A DNA stretch of 64,000 nt from positions 4,320,001 to 4,384,000 of the forward strand of contig NZ_CP113517.1 in NCBI RefSeq assembly GCF_024360925.2, in the 5' to 3' direction. The notes beneath the pieces were generated by a model, which was given only the letters and a program-made list of their open reading frames with translations, did not search any database and was not told the DNA's origin. The stretch is from Methylomonas rapida. Lineage in GTDB: Bacteria; Pseudomonadota; Gammaproteobacteria; Methylococcales; Methylomonadaceae. Position 1 is the first letter of the stretch. Each line of letters opens with the position of its first letter. Of the stretch, positions 1 to 8,732 are shown piece after piece. A program made the position numbers and the translations under genes.

Positions 1-772
1 GCTGCTGGCGCTGCCGGAAGAAAGTTATCTGGCTGGACAGATGGCCGTCATCGATGTCGATGCTATCCACCAAGCCCGCGAATTCGTCAAAACCACGCTG
101 GCAACCCGTTTGCGAACCGAATTCCAGGCCCTCTATGCCCAACACCATCGCGACGAATCGGGCTGTTTCGATGCCGGCGCGGTCGGCAGACGACGCATGA
201 AAAACACCTGCCTGAGTTATTTGAGCAAACTGGAAATCGAAGACAGCTATCGCTTGGCGACGCAACAATTCCAAACCGCCCGCAACATGACCGACCAAAT
301 GGCCGCGTTAGCCGCTATCGTGAATAGTTACCATCCGAACAAGGCCGACAGCCTGGAGAGCTTTTACCGGCAGTGGGAACAGGAAGCCCTGGTCATCGAC
401 AAATGGTTTGCCCTGCAAGCCAGCAGCAGCCTGCCGAACACCTTTGCTACCGTACAAGCCTTGATGCGGCATCCGGCCTTCGACATGAAGACGCCCAATC
501 GGGTGCGCGCGTTGATAGGCGCCTTCAGTCAGGCCAATCCAGTGCATTTTCATGCCAAAAACGGCGAAGGCTATCAATTCCTGGCCGATCAGGTATTGGT
601 ATTGAACGAACTCAACCCGCAGATCGCCTCGCGCATGGTCACGGGCCTGGCGCAATGGCGCCGTTACGACCCGGAACGCCAGGCTTTGATGAAGCAGCAA
701 CTGCAGCGCATCGTCGCCAGCGAGCATCTATCCAAGGACGTTTACGAAATTGCCAGCAAGAGTTTGGCGTAG
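1..772 (+). CDS. pepN: Aminopeptidase N, C-terminal part (5' end outside window)
   Basis: The open frame enters the window at base 2 and ends at the TAG at 770-772. The protein matches the C-terminal alpha-helical (DUF3458/ARM-like) domain of gammaproteobacterial PepN, an M1 zinc metallopeptidase that removes N-terminal residues from peptides in the cytoplasm. Recognisable stretches are NMTDQMAAL, VIDKWFALQA, NPNR/TPNRVRALIGAF and RYDPERQ. The catalytic HEXXH domain lies upstream and is not visible. An internal ATG at 41 is not the real start, because the PepN-like sequence continues upstream of it in frame. Fifty bases separate it from hisB. Confidence 0.95.
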   Translation, partial: LLALPEESYLAGQMAVIDVDAIHQAREFVKTTLATRLRTEFQALYAQHHRDESGCFDAGAVGRRRMKNTCLSYLSKLEIEDSYRLATQQFQTARNMTDQMAALAAIVNSYHPNKADSLESFYRQWEQEALVIDKWFALQASSSLPNTFATVQALMRHPAFDMKTPNRVRALIGAFSQANPVHFHAKNGEGYQFLADQVLVLNELNPQIASRMVTGLAQWRRYDPERQALMKQQLQRIVASEHLSKDVYEIASKSLA

Positions 773-822
773 TTGTCACAATCACGTAAACTAGCGCCGA
801 AATAGCTCCATTAACCAACAGC

Positions 823-1416
823 ATGAACTCACGCACCGCACAGGTTGAACGCAACACGCTCGAAACCCAGATTAAAATAGCTGTCAATCTCGACGGCAAC
901 GGCAGCGCCGCTTTTGCTACCGGCTTGCCGTTTCTTGAGCACATGCTGGATCAAATCGCCCGGCATGGCTTGATTGACATGGACATTGCCTGCCAGGGCG
1001 ACTTGCACATCGACGCTCATCACAGCGTCGAAGACATTGGCATTACGTTGGGACAGGCTTTTGCCAAAGCGCTGGGCGACAAGAAAGGCATTTACCGTTA
1101 TGGCCACGCCTATTGTCCGCTGGATGAATCGCTGTCCCGCGTAGTCGTCGATTTTTCCGGCCGTCCCGGCTTGTTTTATGCGGTCGAATTCAAGCGCGCC
1201 CTGATAGGCAGCTTCGACGTCGATTTGTTCAAGGAATTTTTCCAGGGCTTCGTCAACCACGCCGGCGTGACGCTGCACATCGATAACCTGAAAGGCGGCA
1301 ACGCCCACCATATTGCCGAAACGGTGTTCAAAGCCTTCGGCCGCGCAATACGGATGGCGATCAGCCCCGATCCGCGCATGGCCGGCATCATGCCTTCAAC
1401 CAAAGGTAGTCTATAA
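823..1416 (+). CDS. hisB: Imidazoleglycerol-phosphate dehydratase
   Basis: This 197-aa protein has the usual length of a monofunctional IGPD. It dehydrates imidazoleglycerol phosphate to imidazole-acetol phosphate in histidine synthesis. The two metal-binding histidine motifs are present, DAHHSVED (about residues 65-72) and GNAHHIAE (about 154-161), and the N-terminus [12 protein letters not shown] is typical. ATG 823 is chosen because the family homology begins there; the Shine-Dalgarno signal is weak. There is no fused phosphatase domain. It opens a plus-strand cluster hisB-hisH-hisA-hisF-hisI. Confidence 0.97.
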   Translation: MNSRTAQVERNTLETQIKIAVNLDGNGSAAFATGLPFLEHMLDQIARHGLIDMDIACQGDLHIDAHHSVEDIGITLGQAFAKALGDKKGIYRYGHAYCPLDESLSRVVVDFSGRPGLFYAVEFKRALIGSFDVDLFKEFFQGFVNHAGVTLHIDNLKGGNAHHIAETVFKAFGRAIRMAISPDPRMAGIMPSTKGSL

Positions 1417-1452
1417 TCTGCCGAAGCTGTTTTTTCTTAACCCTTTAACCTT

Positions 1453-2094
1453 ATGTCAACAGTTGCCGTCATCGATTACGGAATGGGGAATCTACATTCC
1501 ATCGCCAAAGCCCTGCAACATGCCGATCCCGGCACCAACGTCCAAATCAGTGCTGACGCCCATGTCATTCATGCCGCCGATCGCGTGGTATTCCCGGGCG
1601 TCGGCGCGATACGCGATTGCATGCAGGCATTACATCAACTGGATTTGGTCGCACCCATAGCACAAGCGGCGCGCAGCAAGCCGTTTTTAGGCATTTGCCT
1701 GGGCATGCAGGCGATGTTGAGCGATAGCGAAGAAAACGACGGCATCTCTTGCCTGAATTTGATTTCCGGTCATGTGCGCCGCTTTGCCCAGGACTTGCGC
1801 GACGAACACGGCGAAATCCTGAAGGTTCCGCACATGGGCTGGAATCGGGTCAGACAAAAGCCACACCCTTTATGGCAAGGCATTCCGCAAGACAGCCGGT
1901 TTTACTTCGTCCATAGTTACTATGCAGTGCCAGATCGGGCTGAGGACAGCATCGCCACCAGCGATTACCCCGCCCCCTTTACCTGCGCCATGGCTAGGGA
2001 TAACGTGTTTGCCGTGCAATTTCACCCCGAGAAGAGTCAGGTCGTGGGCTTACAACTGTTACAGAATTTTTTGCGCTGGGATGGCGCCGTTTAA
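1453..2094 (+). CDS. hisH: Imidazole glycerol phosphate synthase, glutamine amidotransferase subunit
   Basis: A 213-aa class I glutamine amidotransferase that releases ammonia from glutamine and channels it to HisF. The nucleophile is Cys82 in LGICLGMQ, and the rest of the catalytic triad is His191/Glu193 in FHPEKS. The N-terminal VIDYGMGNLHS is characteristic of HisH. It lies 36 bases after hisB. A 71-base gap to hisA carries a weak hairpin and T-run. Confidence 0.97.
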   Translation: MSTVAVIDYGMGNLHSIAKALQHADPGTNVQISADAHVIHAADRVVFPGVGAIRDCMQALHQLDLVAPIAQAARSKPFLGICLGMQAMLSDSEENDGISCLNLISGHVRRFAQDLRDEHGEILKVPHMGWNRVRQKPHPLWQGIPQDSRFYFVHSYYAVPDRAEDSIATSDYPAPFTCAMARDNVFAVQFHPEKSQVVGLQLLQNFLRWDGAV

Positions 2095-2106
2095 ATCACA
2101 TGTCGC

Positions 2107-2130
2107 GCCGGACATCGGCTTTTTTATTTT
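2107..2130 (+). terminator. Possible weak terminator or attenuating hairpin between hisH and hisA
   Basis: A short stem GCCG/CGGC with a 5-base loop (2107-2119) is followed directly by TTTTTTATTTTT. The stem is only 4 bp, so this may be incidental; if functional it would reduce rather than stop transcription into hisA. Confidence 0.25.
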
Positions 2131-2165
2131 TCTTAGATACAGTAATTAAACATTGAGATTGAGCT

Positions 2166-2900
2166 ATGTTGCTGATACCTGCAATTGATTTGAAAGAAGG
2201 GAAATGTGTCCGTTTGCGCCAAGGTCGTATGGAAGATGACACGGTATTTTCAGAAGATCCCGTGGCTGTGGCCGGGCGCTGGGTTGAAGCAGGAGCCAAG
2301 CGACTGCATTTGGTCGATCTGGACGGCGCTTTCGCCGGCAGACCCAAAAATGCCGATGTGATTCATGCGATCGTCGAAGCTTACCCTGACGTGCCCGTAC
2401 AAATCGGTGGCGGCATTCGCGATGAAGACACGATTCAGGCTTACCTGGAAGCCGGCGTCGAATATGTCATCATCGGCACCAAGGCTGTCAGCGAGCCGCA
2501 TTTCGTCCGCGACGCCGCGATCGAATTTCCCGGCCATATCATCGTCGGCCTGGACGCCAAAGATGGCCGAGTCGCCATCGACGGCTGGTCCAAACTATCA
2601 CGTCACGACGTGGTTGATCTGGCGAAAAAATTCGAATCGCAAGGTGTTTCCGCGATCATTTACACCGACATTTCCCGCGACGGCATGATGCAGGGCGTCA
2701 ATGTCGAGGCGACCGCCAATCTGGCGCGAGCAGTCAATATTCCCATCATCGCCTCCGGCGGCATCACCAATATCGAAGACATCCGCGCCCTGGGCGAAGT
2801 CGCGCATGAGGGCATCATGGGCGCCATCACCGGCCGCGCGATCTATGAAGGTACACTGGATTTCGCCGAAGCGGAAAAACTTGCGGAATCATTTGGATAA
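2166..2900 (+). CDS. hisA: Phosphoribosylformimino-5-aminoimidazole carboxamide ribotide isomerase
   Basis: A 244-aa TIM-barrel isomerase that converts ProFAR to PRFAR in histidine synthesis. Catalytic aspartates are Asp8 (IPAIDLK) and Asp130 (VGLDAKDG). Phosphate-binding loops QIGGGIR (about 79-85) and IASGGI in the second half show the duplicated half-barrel. It is followed after three bases by hisF, so the two are surely cotranscribed. Confidence 0.97.
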   Translation: MLLIPAIDLKEGKCVRLRQGRMEDDTVFSEDPVAVAGRWVEAGAKRLHLVDLDGAFAGRPKNADVIHAIVEAYPDVPVQIGGGIRDEDTIQAYLEAGVEYVIIGTKAVSEPHFVRDAAIEFPGHIIVGLDAKDGRVAIDGWSKLSRHDVVDLAKKFESQGVSAIIYTDISRDGMMQGVNVEATANLARAVNIPIIASGGITNIEDIRALGEVAHEGIMGAITGRAIYEGTLDFAEAEKLAESFG

Positions 2901-2903
2901 TTC

Positions 2904-3677
2904 ATGAGCCTGGCTAAACGCATCATCCCCTGTCTGGACGTCGACAACGGCCGCGTGGTCAAGGGCGTCAAGTTCGTCGATATTCGTGACGCTGGTGACC
3001 CCGTCGAAATCGCCCGGCGCTATGACCGGGAAGGCGCCGACGAAATCACCTTTCTGGACATCACCGCCACTCATGATGATAGAGATACCATCGTGCATGT
3101 GGTCGAACAGGTCGCCAGCGAGGTCTTCATTCCGCTGACGGTTGGCGGCGGCATCAGAACGCTGGACGACATCCGCCGCATGCTGAATGCCGGCGCGGAC
3201 AAAGTCGGCATCAATAGCGCCGCGGTGTTTCGCCCCGAGTTCGTCAAGGAAGCCGCGGACAAGTTCGGGTCACAATGCATCGTCGTCGCGATCGACGCCA
3301 AGAAAGTCAGCCAAGCCGGCGAACCGGACCGCTGGGAAATCTTCACCCACGGCGGCCGCAAACCCACCGGCATCGACGCCGTTGAATGGGCCCGTAAAAT
3401 GGCCGATTACGGCGCCGGTGAACTCCTGTTGACCAGCATGGACAGGGACGGCACCAAATCCGGTTTCGACCTGGTGTTGACCCGCGCAATCAGCGAAGCG
3501 GTCAGCATACCGGTCATCGCCTCCGGCGGCGTAGGCAATCTCGATCACCTGGCCGACGGCATCATAGCAGGCAAGGCCGATGCGGTATTGGCCGCCAGCA
3601 TCTTCCACTTTGCCGAATACACCATCGAACAAGCCAAGCGCCACATGCAAGCCAGAGGCATAGAGGTTCGCCTGTGA
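2904..3677 (+). CDS. hisF: Imidazole glycerol phosphate synthase, cyclase subunit
   Basis: A 257-aa TIM-barrel synthase that uses ammonia from HisH to turn PRFAR into imidazoleglycerol phosphate and AICAR. Asp12 in [14 protein letters not shown] is the conserved catalytic aspartate; TVGGGIR and IASGGVGN are the phosphate loops. Its stop codon overlaps the start of hisI by 4 bases. Confidence 0.97.
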   Translation: MSLAKRIIPCLDVDNGRVVKGVKFVDIRDAGDPVEIARRYDREGADEITFLDITATHDDRDTIVHVVEQVASEVFIPLTVGGGIRTLDDIRRMLNAGADKVGINSAAVFRPEFVKEAADKFGSQCIVVAIDAKKVSQAGEPDRWEIFTHGGRKPTGIDAVEWARKMADYGAGELLLTSMDRDGTKSGFDLVLTRAISEAVSIPVIASGGVGNLDHLADGIIAGKADAVLAASIFHFAEYTIEQAKRHMQARGIEVRL

Positions 3678-4060
3678 CCGCGGCCTGGCTGGACGAAATC
3701 CAGTGGACCGAAGACGGCCTGGTGCCCGTGATCGCGCAGCAACACGACACGGGCCGCGTCGTGATGTTTGCCTGGATGAACCGCGAATCGTTGAGGTTTA
3801 GCGTCGAGGAAGGTTATGCGGTATACTGGTCGCGTTCTCGCCAGCGTTTATGGCGTAAAGGCGAGGAATCCGGGCACAGGCAAAAGATCATCGATATACA
3901 ATTGGATTGCGACGCCGACGTCATATTGATTAAAATTGCCCAAGAAGGCGGCATTGCTTGCCATACCGGCCGGGAAAGCTGCTTTTACCGCAGTTTAATC
4001 GACGGACAGTGGCAAACCACCGAACCCGTCTTGAAAGATCCCAAATCCATCTACAAATAA
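3674..4060 (+). CDS. hisI: Phosphoribosyl-AMP cyclohydrolase
   Basis: A 128-aa single-domain enzyme that opens the purine ring of PR-AMP. The metal-binding DCDAD and the downstream Cys of GGIACHTGR and ESCFYR are present. The start is a GTG inside the hisF stop (GTGA overlap), implying translational coupling. There is no fused or adjacent HisE (PR-ATP pyrophosphohydrolase) domain: the tRNA-Thr begins 9 bases after the stop. Confidence 0.96.
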   Translation: MTAAWLDEIQWTEDGLVPVIAQQHDTGRVVMFAWMNRESLRFSVEEGYAVYWSRSRQRLWRKGEESGHRQKIIDIQLDCDADVILIKIAQEGGIACHTGRESCFYRSLIDGQWQTTEPVLKDPKSIYK

Positions 4061-4068
4061 CTCACAAA

Positions 4069-4144
4069 GCCGGCATAGCTCAGCAGGTAGAGCAGCGCAC
4101 TCGTAACGCGAAGGTCGTAGGTTCGATTCCTATTGCCGGCACCA
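4069..4144 (+). tRNA. tRNA-Thr (anticodon CGT)
   Basis: A 76-base cloverleaf: acceptor GCCGGCA (4069-4075) pairs with TGCCGGC (4134-4140), discriminator A4141, encoded CCA 4142-4144. The D arm starts GCTC, the T arm is GTAGG-TTCGATT-CCTAT, and the anticodon CGT is at 4102-4104. The anticodon stem has an apparent A-C pair next to the loop (4099/4109 region). The sequence closely resembles gammaproteobacterial tRNA-Thr(CGT). Its 3' part is the integration site of the island that follows. Confidence 0.95.
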
Positions 4145-4147
4145 TTT
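4096..4147 (+). repeat. Left attachment site (attL), 52-bp direct repeat
   Basis: Bases 4096-4147 (anticodon stem-loop through CCA plus TTT) are identical to 47102-47153. The tRNA gene is kept intact at this end. This is the classic signature of integration at a tRNA 3' end by a tyrosine recombinase. Confidence 0.92.
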
Positions 4148-4200
4148 TTCATTAAAAAATCAATTGGTTATGATCTCATGATCAGCCACTTGATTTTTGC

Positions 4201-4223
4201 TGATTTACCCACTGGGTAAATCA
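4201..4223 (-). terminator. Hairpin at the end of integrase 1
   Basis: TGATTTACCC (4201-4210) and GGGTAAATCA (4214-4223) form a 10-bp stem with a 3-base loop, overlapping the integrase stop codon. On the minus strand it is followed by GCAAAAATC rather than a T-run, so termination is only a possibility; it could also be part of the attL recombination region. Confidence 0.35.
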
Positions 4224-5303
4224 CGATGCTAATCGCAACATAGTTACCCCTTCAACCTTAGTCAGCATCTCGACTGCTGCAATCAGTTCACCAACTTCCG
4301 CTGGCGAATAATGCACTGTGATGTCGCCATCGATGTGATGCATCAAGGCTTTCCTGGTTTCCAATGGCACACCCGCAAGTCGTAACCTCCTTGCAAAGGT
4401 ATGCCTGAGGTTATGAGGTCCTGATAAAACCTCTTTGCCTACTGGCAGTCCTGCTCTTACCCAAGCTTTTTTCCAGGCAGAGTTATACATTCGAACAACC
4501 GGTTTACCCCTGTAACCAAAAACATGCGTGGCAATTTTTCCACGCCGACTTTCAATTACATTTCTCGCCGTAGTGTTTAGTACCAATAAGCACGGTGTAC
4601 CGTTTTTAGTAAAGTCTCCTGGTACTAGGAAGACCGAAGATCCGATTTCAGGAATCTTGATTTCCCATTCCCATCGCAATTCACCCACCACTTTATCTCT
4701 GGCACCGGTATTCACTGCAAACATCGCCATTTCCGCTAGATGCGCCGGCAACTCTTTAAAGAATCGCCGTTGCTCATCAATATTTAGCGGATAGGGATGA
4801 GCTGTATCGCCCCAATTTGGTGATCGCAGTAATGGCGCCGTCGGTATCCAAGGTTTATTATCAAGATCCCGCCATACCCGAGAAGCGAGAGTTAATATCC
4901 TTCTTACAACAGACAACTCTCTGTTAACAGTACCGCTTTTAATTCCGAGGTGTTGACGATGTTCGATATAGGGCTGTAATGTACCTTGATGCACTTGATC
5001 AATTCTTAGATGACCAATCCACGGATCCAAGTTTTCTAAACACTTGGCATCTCGACTTAAACTTGGTTTCACCTCCTCGTTTAAAAATTTTGTTGCTGCT
5101 TCTCGAAATGTTTTGAATCTAGGTGCCGCCGACTCGACTTTGGCTGCCGCTATGGCCCGGTGGTATTCGACTTCTGCTTCTTGCCACGTGCTCGCTGTAA
5201 AGCGGTGGCGAACTCTTCCGAGTCCGTCGATTCGTTTGTCAATCGAGCCTTTCCCTGTTTCTTTGTCCCAGTACAAGCCTGGGAGACTGTTTCTTTTTGC
5301 CAT
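4221..5303 (-). CDS. Tyrosine recombinase/integrase 1 (attL side)
   Basis: A 360-aa phage-type integrase. The C-terminal catalytic domain shows the first arginine in NTGARDKVVGELRW, the HxxR box in PHNLRHTFARR, LMHH, and the tyrosine in ITVHYSPAEVG. The middle of the protein is a SAM-like core-binding domain, with a short N-terminal arm-binding region. Its C-terminus faces the tRNA. It overlaps the upstream HTH gene (5150-5509), whose frame differs. It is likely the recombinase for one of the island modules; which integrase uses the tRNA-Thr site cannot be decided from sequence. Confidence 0.93.
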   Translation of the reverse strand: MAKRNSLPGLYWDKETGKGSIDKRIDGLGRVRHRFTASTWQEAEVEYHRAIAAAKVESAAPRFKTFREAATKFLNEEVKPSLSRDAKCLENLDPWIGHLRIDQVHQGTLQPYIEHRQHLGIKSGTVNRELSVVRRILTLASRVWRDLDNKPWIPTAPLLRSPNWGDTAHPYPLNIDEQRRFFKELPAHLAEMAMFAVNTGARDKVVGELRWEWEIKIPEIGSSVFLVPGDFTKNGTPCLLVLNTTARNVIESRRGKIATHVFGYRGKPVVRMYNSAWKKAWVRAGLPVGKEVLSGPHNLRHTFARRLRLAGVPLETRKALMHHIDGDITVHYSPAEVGELIAAVEMLTKVEGVTMLRLAS

Positions 5304-5509
5304 GATGGTTTCTCCCTAACCCTCACGTTGCGGATAATATACTCATCTAAAACGCGATTAAGTTCAAGTAAGTCAAACCCAACACCTTGCTTTCCCAATG
5401 AAATCTCTGTAAGAAGGGATCTAATCTCCCGATCAAACAATGTTCGCCCCATACCACAGTAATAGGCGGCATCTTCAGGTCTTAGAATTCGTGGGGGATA
5501 GCCATACAT
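5150..5509 (-). CDS. Small HTH protein, excisionase/AlpA-like
   Basis: A 119-aa protein. Its N-terminal half (ILRPEDAAYYCGMGRTLFD and ELNRVLDEYII) resembles the HTH_17/AlpA-type DNA-binding fold used by excisionases, where a helix-turn-helix is followed by a wing and a residue run that reads the site. The C-terminal part is polar and low in recognisable structure. It overlaps the 5' end of integrase 1 by 154 bases on the same strand, an arrangement seen with xis-int pairs. Function as recombination directionality factor is inferred from context. Confidence 0.7.
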   Translation of the reverse strand: MYGYPPRILRPEDAAYYCGMGRTLFDREIRSLLTEISLGKQGVGFDLLELNRVLDEYIIRNVRVREKPSWQKETVSQACTGTKKQGKARLTNESTDSEEFATALQRARGKKQKSNTTGP

Positions 5510-5618
5510 TGGTCGGATCAGTGTTTCGTAAAAGAGTAATCATTCCCTCATTTTCAAAGCCACTTGTAACTGGCATTAGCTTTTTTGCAACTGGTATTGA
5601 CAATAAGAAAAAAATATT

Positions 5619-7013
5619 GGCTCTTCCGTATTTCGCGGAGTAGCCCCGACATATAGGGTTATGCATAACCGAACAACCGTCTCCCTTCGATATCAAGCCA
5701 GATATGCTGAAACAGGCGGACGGTATTGTAAATGCCAAAGCAGCGTCGTTTGATGCTTTTGATTTTGTTGTTAAGCCCTTCAACAAAGCCACTGGTTTCC
5801 CGGCGAATGAAATAGTTGGTGATTTCATTTCGCCAGTTTTGATAGGTTTTGACAAACGCATCAAAGCCCTTCAACTTCAAGACTTTGATATGCTCCATCC
5901 AGCGATCCAAGGCTTTTTCGGCCTCAGCCTTATTGAGTCGGCGCTCAAAAATACCCGTCAAAAGCTCCCGTTGGATATAGACTTCTCGCAAAATGGGGGC
6001 TTGCTGGAATAGAAAAAGCAAAACGGTTTGCTGATCGGCAGAGAGTTCCATCCAGCGCTTCCGAAAAGCCCACATCGCGCCTTTCAGCTTGGCATAATCC
6101 TCGGCAGACAGGGTATTCTTGAGTTTTTTCATTTCCGCCTTGCGGACCTGGTCGGCGCCGTCTCGATAATGCTTGGCGACATGGAAGCGATCAACCACCA
6201 CCTCGACGCCGGGCAATGTCTCATAGACGGCGTTGCGATACCCTTCATACATGTCCACGCAGACGCGTTGTAACGCGTGTTGCTGTGCCTCGGGAATATT
6301 CTGCAAAAAGGCTTTAACCGTTTCTTTTTTGCGGTCGGGCAGCACCGCCAGAATCCGCTTATGGTCCTCGGTATCGATAGCCGACACGATGACCACAAAA
6401 TCTTGATGCCCTTTTTTCAAAGCGATTTCATCCAGTCCCAGCAAGCGAATGCCTTGGATGGCAGACCAATCAACTTGTTGGGCCACGTGCCGATTGATAA
6501 TCCCTTCCGCCGCTTCGGCGCTGATGCCGTGCTTCACGTCCATGTCGGTCACGCTGCTGTTGATCAATTCACGCAATATCCACTGCTCATACGCTTTGGT
6601 ATGGGGGCTTTTCCAGTTATACCAGCCACATTGTTGCGTGGTCGTCGGACCTTTGGGGCAGTCAGGGCATCGATAGCGCTTGGGGGTTAGCTTGATCCAA
6701 ACCGGCCGATCGAAAATCGACAAATGACGCAAGGTGATTTCTCTGCCATAGCCATAAAACTTATCGATCCTCTGGCCGCATTGATGGCAGGTTGCACTGG
6801 TTAACGTACTACTGACCGTGATGATGAACTCGCCTTTGGCGGTGGTTTCAACTTTTTCGATACAAACATCAGGTATATCCAGCGGTATTTGAAGTAGCGA
6901 CTGTGTCATCACGATACTCCAGCGTTAAATTGTCGACCTTAGCAAAACTCACTGTGGCAGGCAAAGACTATAGCACTACATGTAGTGGTTTCTCCGCAAA
7001 ATACGGAAGAGCC
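5619..7013 (-). mobile_element. ISL3-family insertion sequence, copy 1 (1395 bp)
   Basis: Imperfect terminal inverted repeats begin GGCTCTTCCGTATTT (5619) and end AAATACGGAAGAGCC (7013). The 8-bp target duplication AAAATATT is at 5611-5618 and 7014-7021, as expected for ISL3. Its transposase is intact. It sits between the xis-like gene and the start of the unknown 401-aa gene. Copies 2 and 3 (19104 and 32032) have the same length and encode the identical protein. Confidence 0.95.
5659..6912 (-). CDS. ISL3-family transposase (copy 1)
   Basis: A 417-aa DDE transposase. An N-terminal zinc-binding region (CHQCGQRID and RYRCPDC) is followed by an HTH (about residues 110-140) and the DDE catalytic core (RLLGLDEIALKKGHQD and VCVDMYEGYRN carry the first two acidic residues; GFVEGLNNKIKSIKR the last). 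The full-length frame suggests it is active. The ATG is taken at 6912. Confidence 0.95.
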   Translation of the reverse strand: MMTQSLLQIPLDIPDVCIEKVETTAKGEFIITVSSTLTSATCHQCGQRIDKFYGYGREITLRHLSIFDRPVWIKLTPKRYRCPDCPKGPTTTQQCGWYNWKSPHTKAYEQWILRELINSSVTDMDVKHGISAEAAEGIINRHVAQQVDWSAIQGIRLLGLDEIALKKGHQDFVVIVSAIDTEDHKRILAVLPDRKKETVKAFLQNIPEAQQHALQRVCVDMYEGYRNAVYETLPGVEVVVDRFHVAKHYRDGADQVRKAEMKKLKNTLSAEDYAKLKGAMWAFRKRWMELSADQQTVLLFLFQQAPILREVYIQRELLTGIFERRLNKAEAEKALDRWMEHIKVLKLKGFDAFVKTYQNWRNEITNYFIRRETSGFVEGLNNKIKSIKRRCFGIYNTVRLFQHIWLDIEGRRLFGYA

Positions 7014-7042
7014 AAAATATTGTGAGTTGCAGATGTCTGATA

Positions 7043-8710
7043 CCTGAATCCGTGACTCCACATATTGCCAGACCTTTTATTCGTCATACTCTTCCAAAAT
7101 TCGCTGAATTTAAAAGTGTGGTCCGGGCAATCGAGTTTAACGGCTAGAAATGCAGCGTATTATCTGGAATATTTTCCCTACATGATTCAATTTGATGGAC
7201 TTTAGGCGCAGGATTCCCAGGCCACTGTGAATTTGCGGCGTTGTGCTATCGATGGCAGAGCGATCAGTCGCTAGCCGGCGGCGAGTTTGGCGTAGGTGGA
7301 TTCAAAAGCGATGAAACCGGGACAGCTCTGTGAAAAGCGCAGCTTCAGCCGGTGCCCGCTACGGATGAGTCGCGCGGCCAGATACATCAGTTCCTGGATC
7401 ACGGTTTTGATACGCCGCCGCTTGGCAGGATGCCTGACCGGGCTTTGTTCGCCCAGCAAGCCGATCAGGCCTATCCAGCGCAGGATGTTGTAGCTATAGG
7501 CGCTGAGGCTCATGATCAGGTCGTTGGTGGCAAACTTGCCGGATGGCAGGCGCTCGATATCCAGATCGGTCTTGAATTCGCTGTGGAATTGTTCAGCGGT
7601 GGCATGGTCGCGATAGAGGGCAATAACCATGGCATCGTCGTAATCGGCCACCGGCAGACTGGTCCACCAGCCTTCGATTTCGATATCCGGTAGCACGAGG
7701 GCTTGGCCTTGAGCCGTGATGGTGCGCTCGGTGATTTGCATGACCCGGCGACAGGTATAGGTTTTACCGTTGCGAGTGTGTTGCTCCATGACACTGAACA
7801 AGGCCACGCGTTTGCCTTCGCGCGGTGTGGTCCACTGGCCGTGTTGTTCGGCGTAGGCCAGCCAGGCGTCGGCATCTTGTTTACGCGGGTTCCATTTGAT
7901 GATGAAATCGACCTGATCGGCTTCGTGTAAGTCGATGCGATTGTCGAGCGCGTCGTGACCGCCATCCAGCCGGACCAACAAAGGCAAAGTCGTCAAACGT
8001 TTCGCGGCGGCGAGTCCGCGCTCCAGCGCATAGCGGAATTCGTATTGGCAATGCTGCTTGCCTTCGCGCAGTTCATTACCAATACACCAGCCCTCTTTAC
8101 CCAGATAGAGGGCAATCGGGGCGTAGCCGTCAAAACCTTTGTAGGTTCGGGAGACGCCTTCTTTGCAGGTTTTTTCGTTGTTCATGGGGTAAACATCGAT
8201 ATCCAACGCGACATGGCCTGTGGCTAACGGCGTTACCGGCACCTGGGCGTGAGCCAGAAAATCGAGGTTGCTTTGATAAATGATCGGTAATAAGGCGTCG
8301 GCGTGTTCATCCAGTCGCTGTCTGAGGCGGGCGCTGGAGGGTACTTGATGAATGGCGAGCGCGGCTTTGAAATAGTCGTCGTCGCGATGGTTTTCGATGG
8401 CTTCGAAGTCGCTTTTGCCCAGGCTAAGGGTGCCTATATAGCTTTTGATAATATCGGCGTGAGCAATACCGTGCCGTAGCGGAATACCTTTTTCCAGCGC
8501 CTGATTGAGCTGGCCATATTGATTCAAACATAAACCGACCAAGGCTAATCCAGAATGGCTGGTATAAAATTCAGTTTCAGATTGCTCCAGGATAAACCGC
8601 TTCATGAATCACTCGCCGGGTGAATGGAAGAATAGCGGTATTATCCCAGAATAAGCGTTTTAAATCATTGCGTTGCGGCCGTGGATGGCCTTTTAAGTCA
8701 CGGATTCAGG
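7043..8710 (-). mobile_element. IS1380-family insertion sequence, copy A (1668 bp)
   Basis: Terminal inverted repeats CCTGAATCCGTGACT (7043) and AGTCACGGATTCAGG (ending 8710). The 5-bp target duplication TGATA is at 7038-7042 and 8711-8715. It is inserted in codon 4 of the unknown 401-aa gene. About 220 bases at the left end are noncoding. Confidence 0.95.
7271..8605 (-). CDS. IS1380-family transposase (copy A)
   Basis: A 444-aa DDE transposase of the IS1380 type. Conserved elements include the N-terminal THAP-like/N1 region, ATGHVALDIDVYPMNNEKT with the first aspartates, LLVRLDGGHDALDNR, and RDHATAEQFHSEFKTD near the C-terminal catalytic glutamate. The protein is identical to copy B at 8961-10295. 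Confidence 0.95.
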   Translation of the reverse strand: MKRFILEQSETEFYTSHSGLALVGLCLNQYGQLNQALEKGIPLRHGIAHADIIKSYIGTLSLGKSDFEAIENHRDDDYFKAALAIHQVPSSARLRQRLDEHADALLPIIYQSNLDFLAHAQVPVTPLATGHVALDIDVYPMNNEKTCKEGVSRTYKGFDGYAPIALYLGKEGWCIGNELREGKQHCQYEFRYALERGLAAAKRLTTLPLLVRLDGGHDALDNRIDLHEADQVDFIIKWNPRKQDADAWLAYAEQHGQWTTPREGKRVALFSVMEQHTRNGKTYTCRRVMQITERTITAQGQALVLPDIEIEGWWTSLPVADYDDAMVIALYRDHATAEQFHSEFKTDLDIERLPSGKFATNDLIMSLSAYSYNILRWIGLIGLLGEQSPVRHPAKRRRIKTVIQELMYLAARLIRSGHRLKLRFSQSCPGFIAFESTYAKLAAG

Positions 8711-8732
8711 TGATAATGAAAATGAGGTTAAA

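Noticed and set aside
3958-4155. A plus-strand frame running through the tRNA-Thr (ending GSIPIAGTIFH)
   Set aside because: It is translated tRNA plus an out-of-frame hisI end, a well-known artefact.
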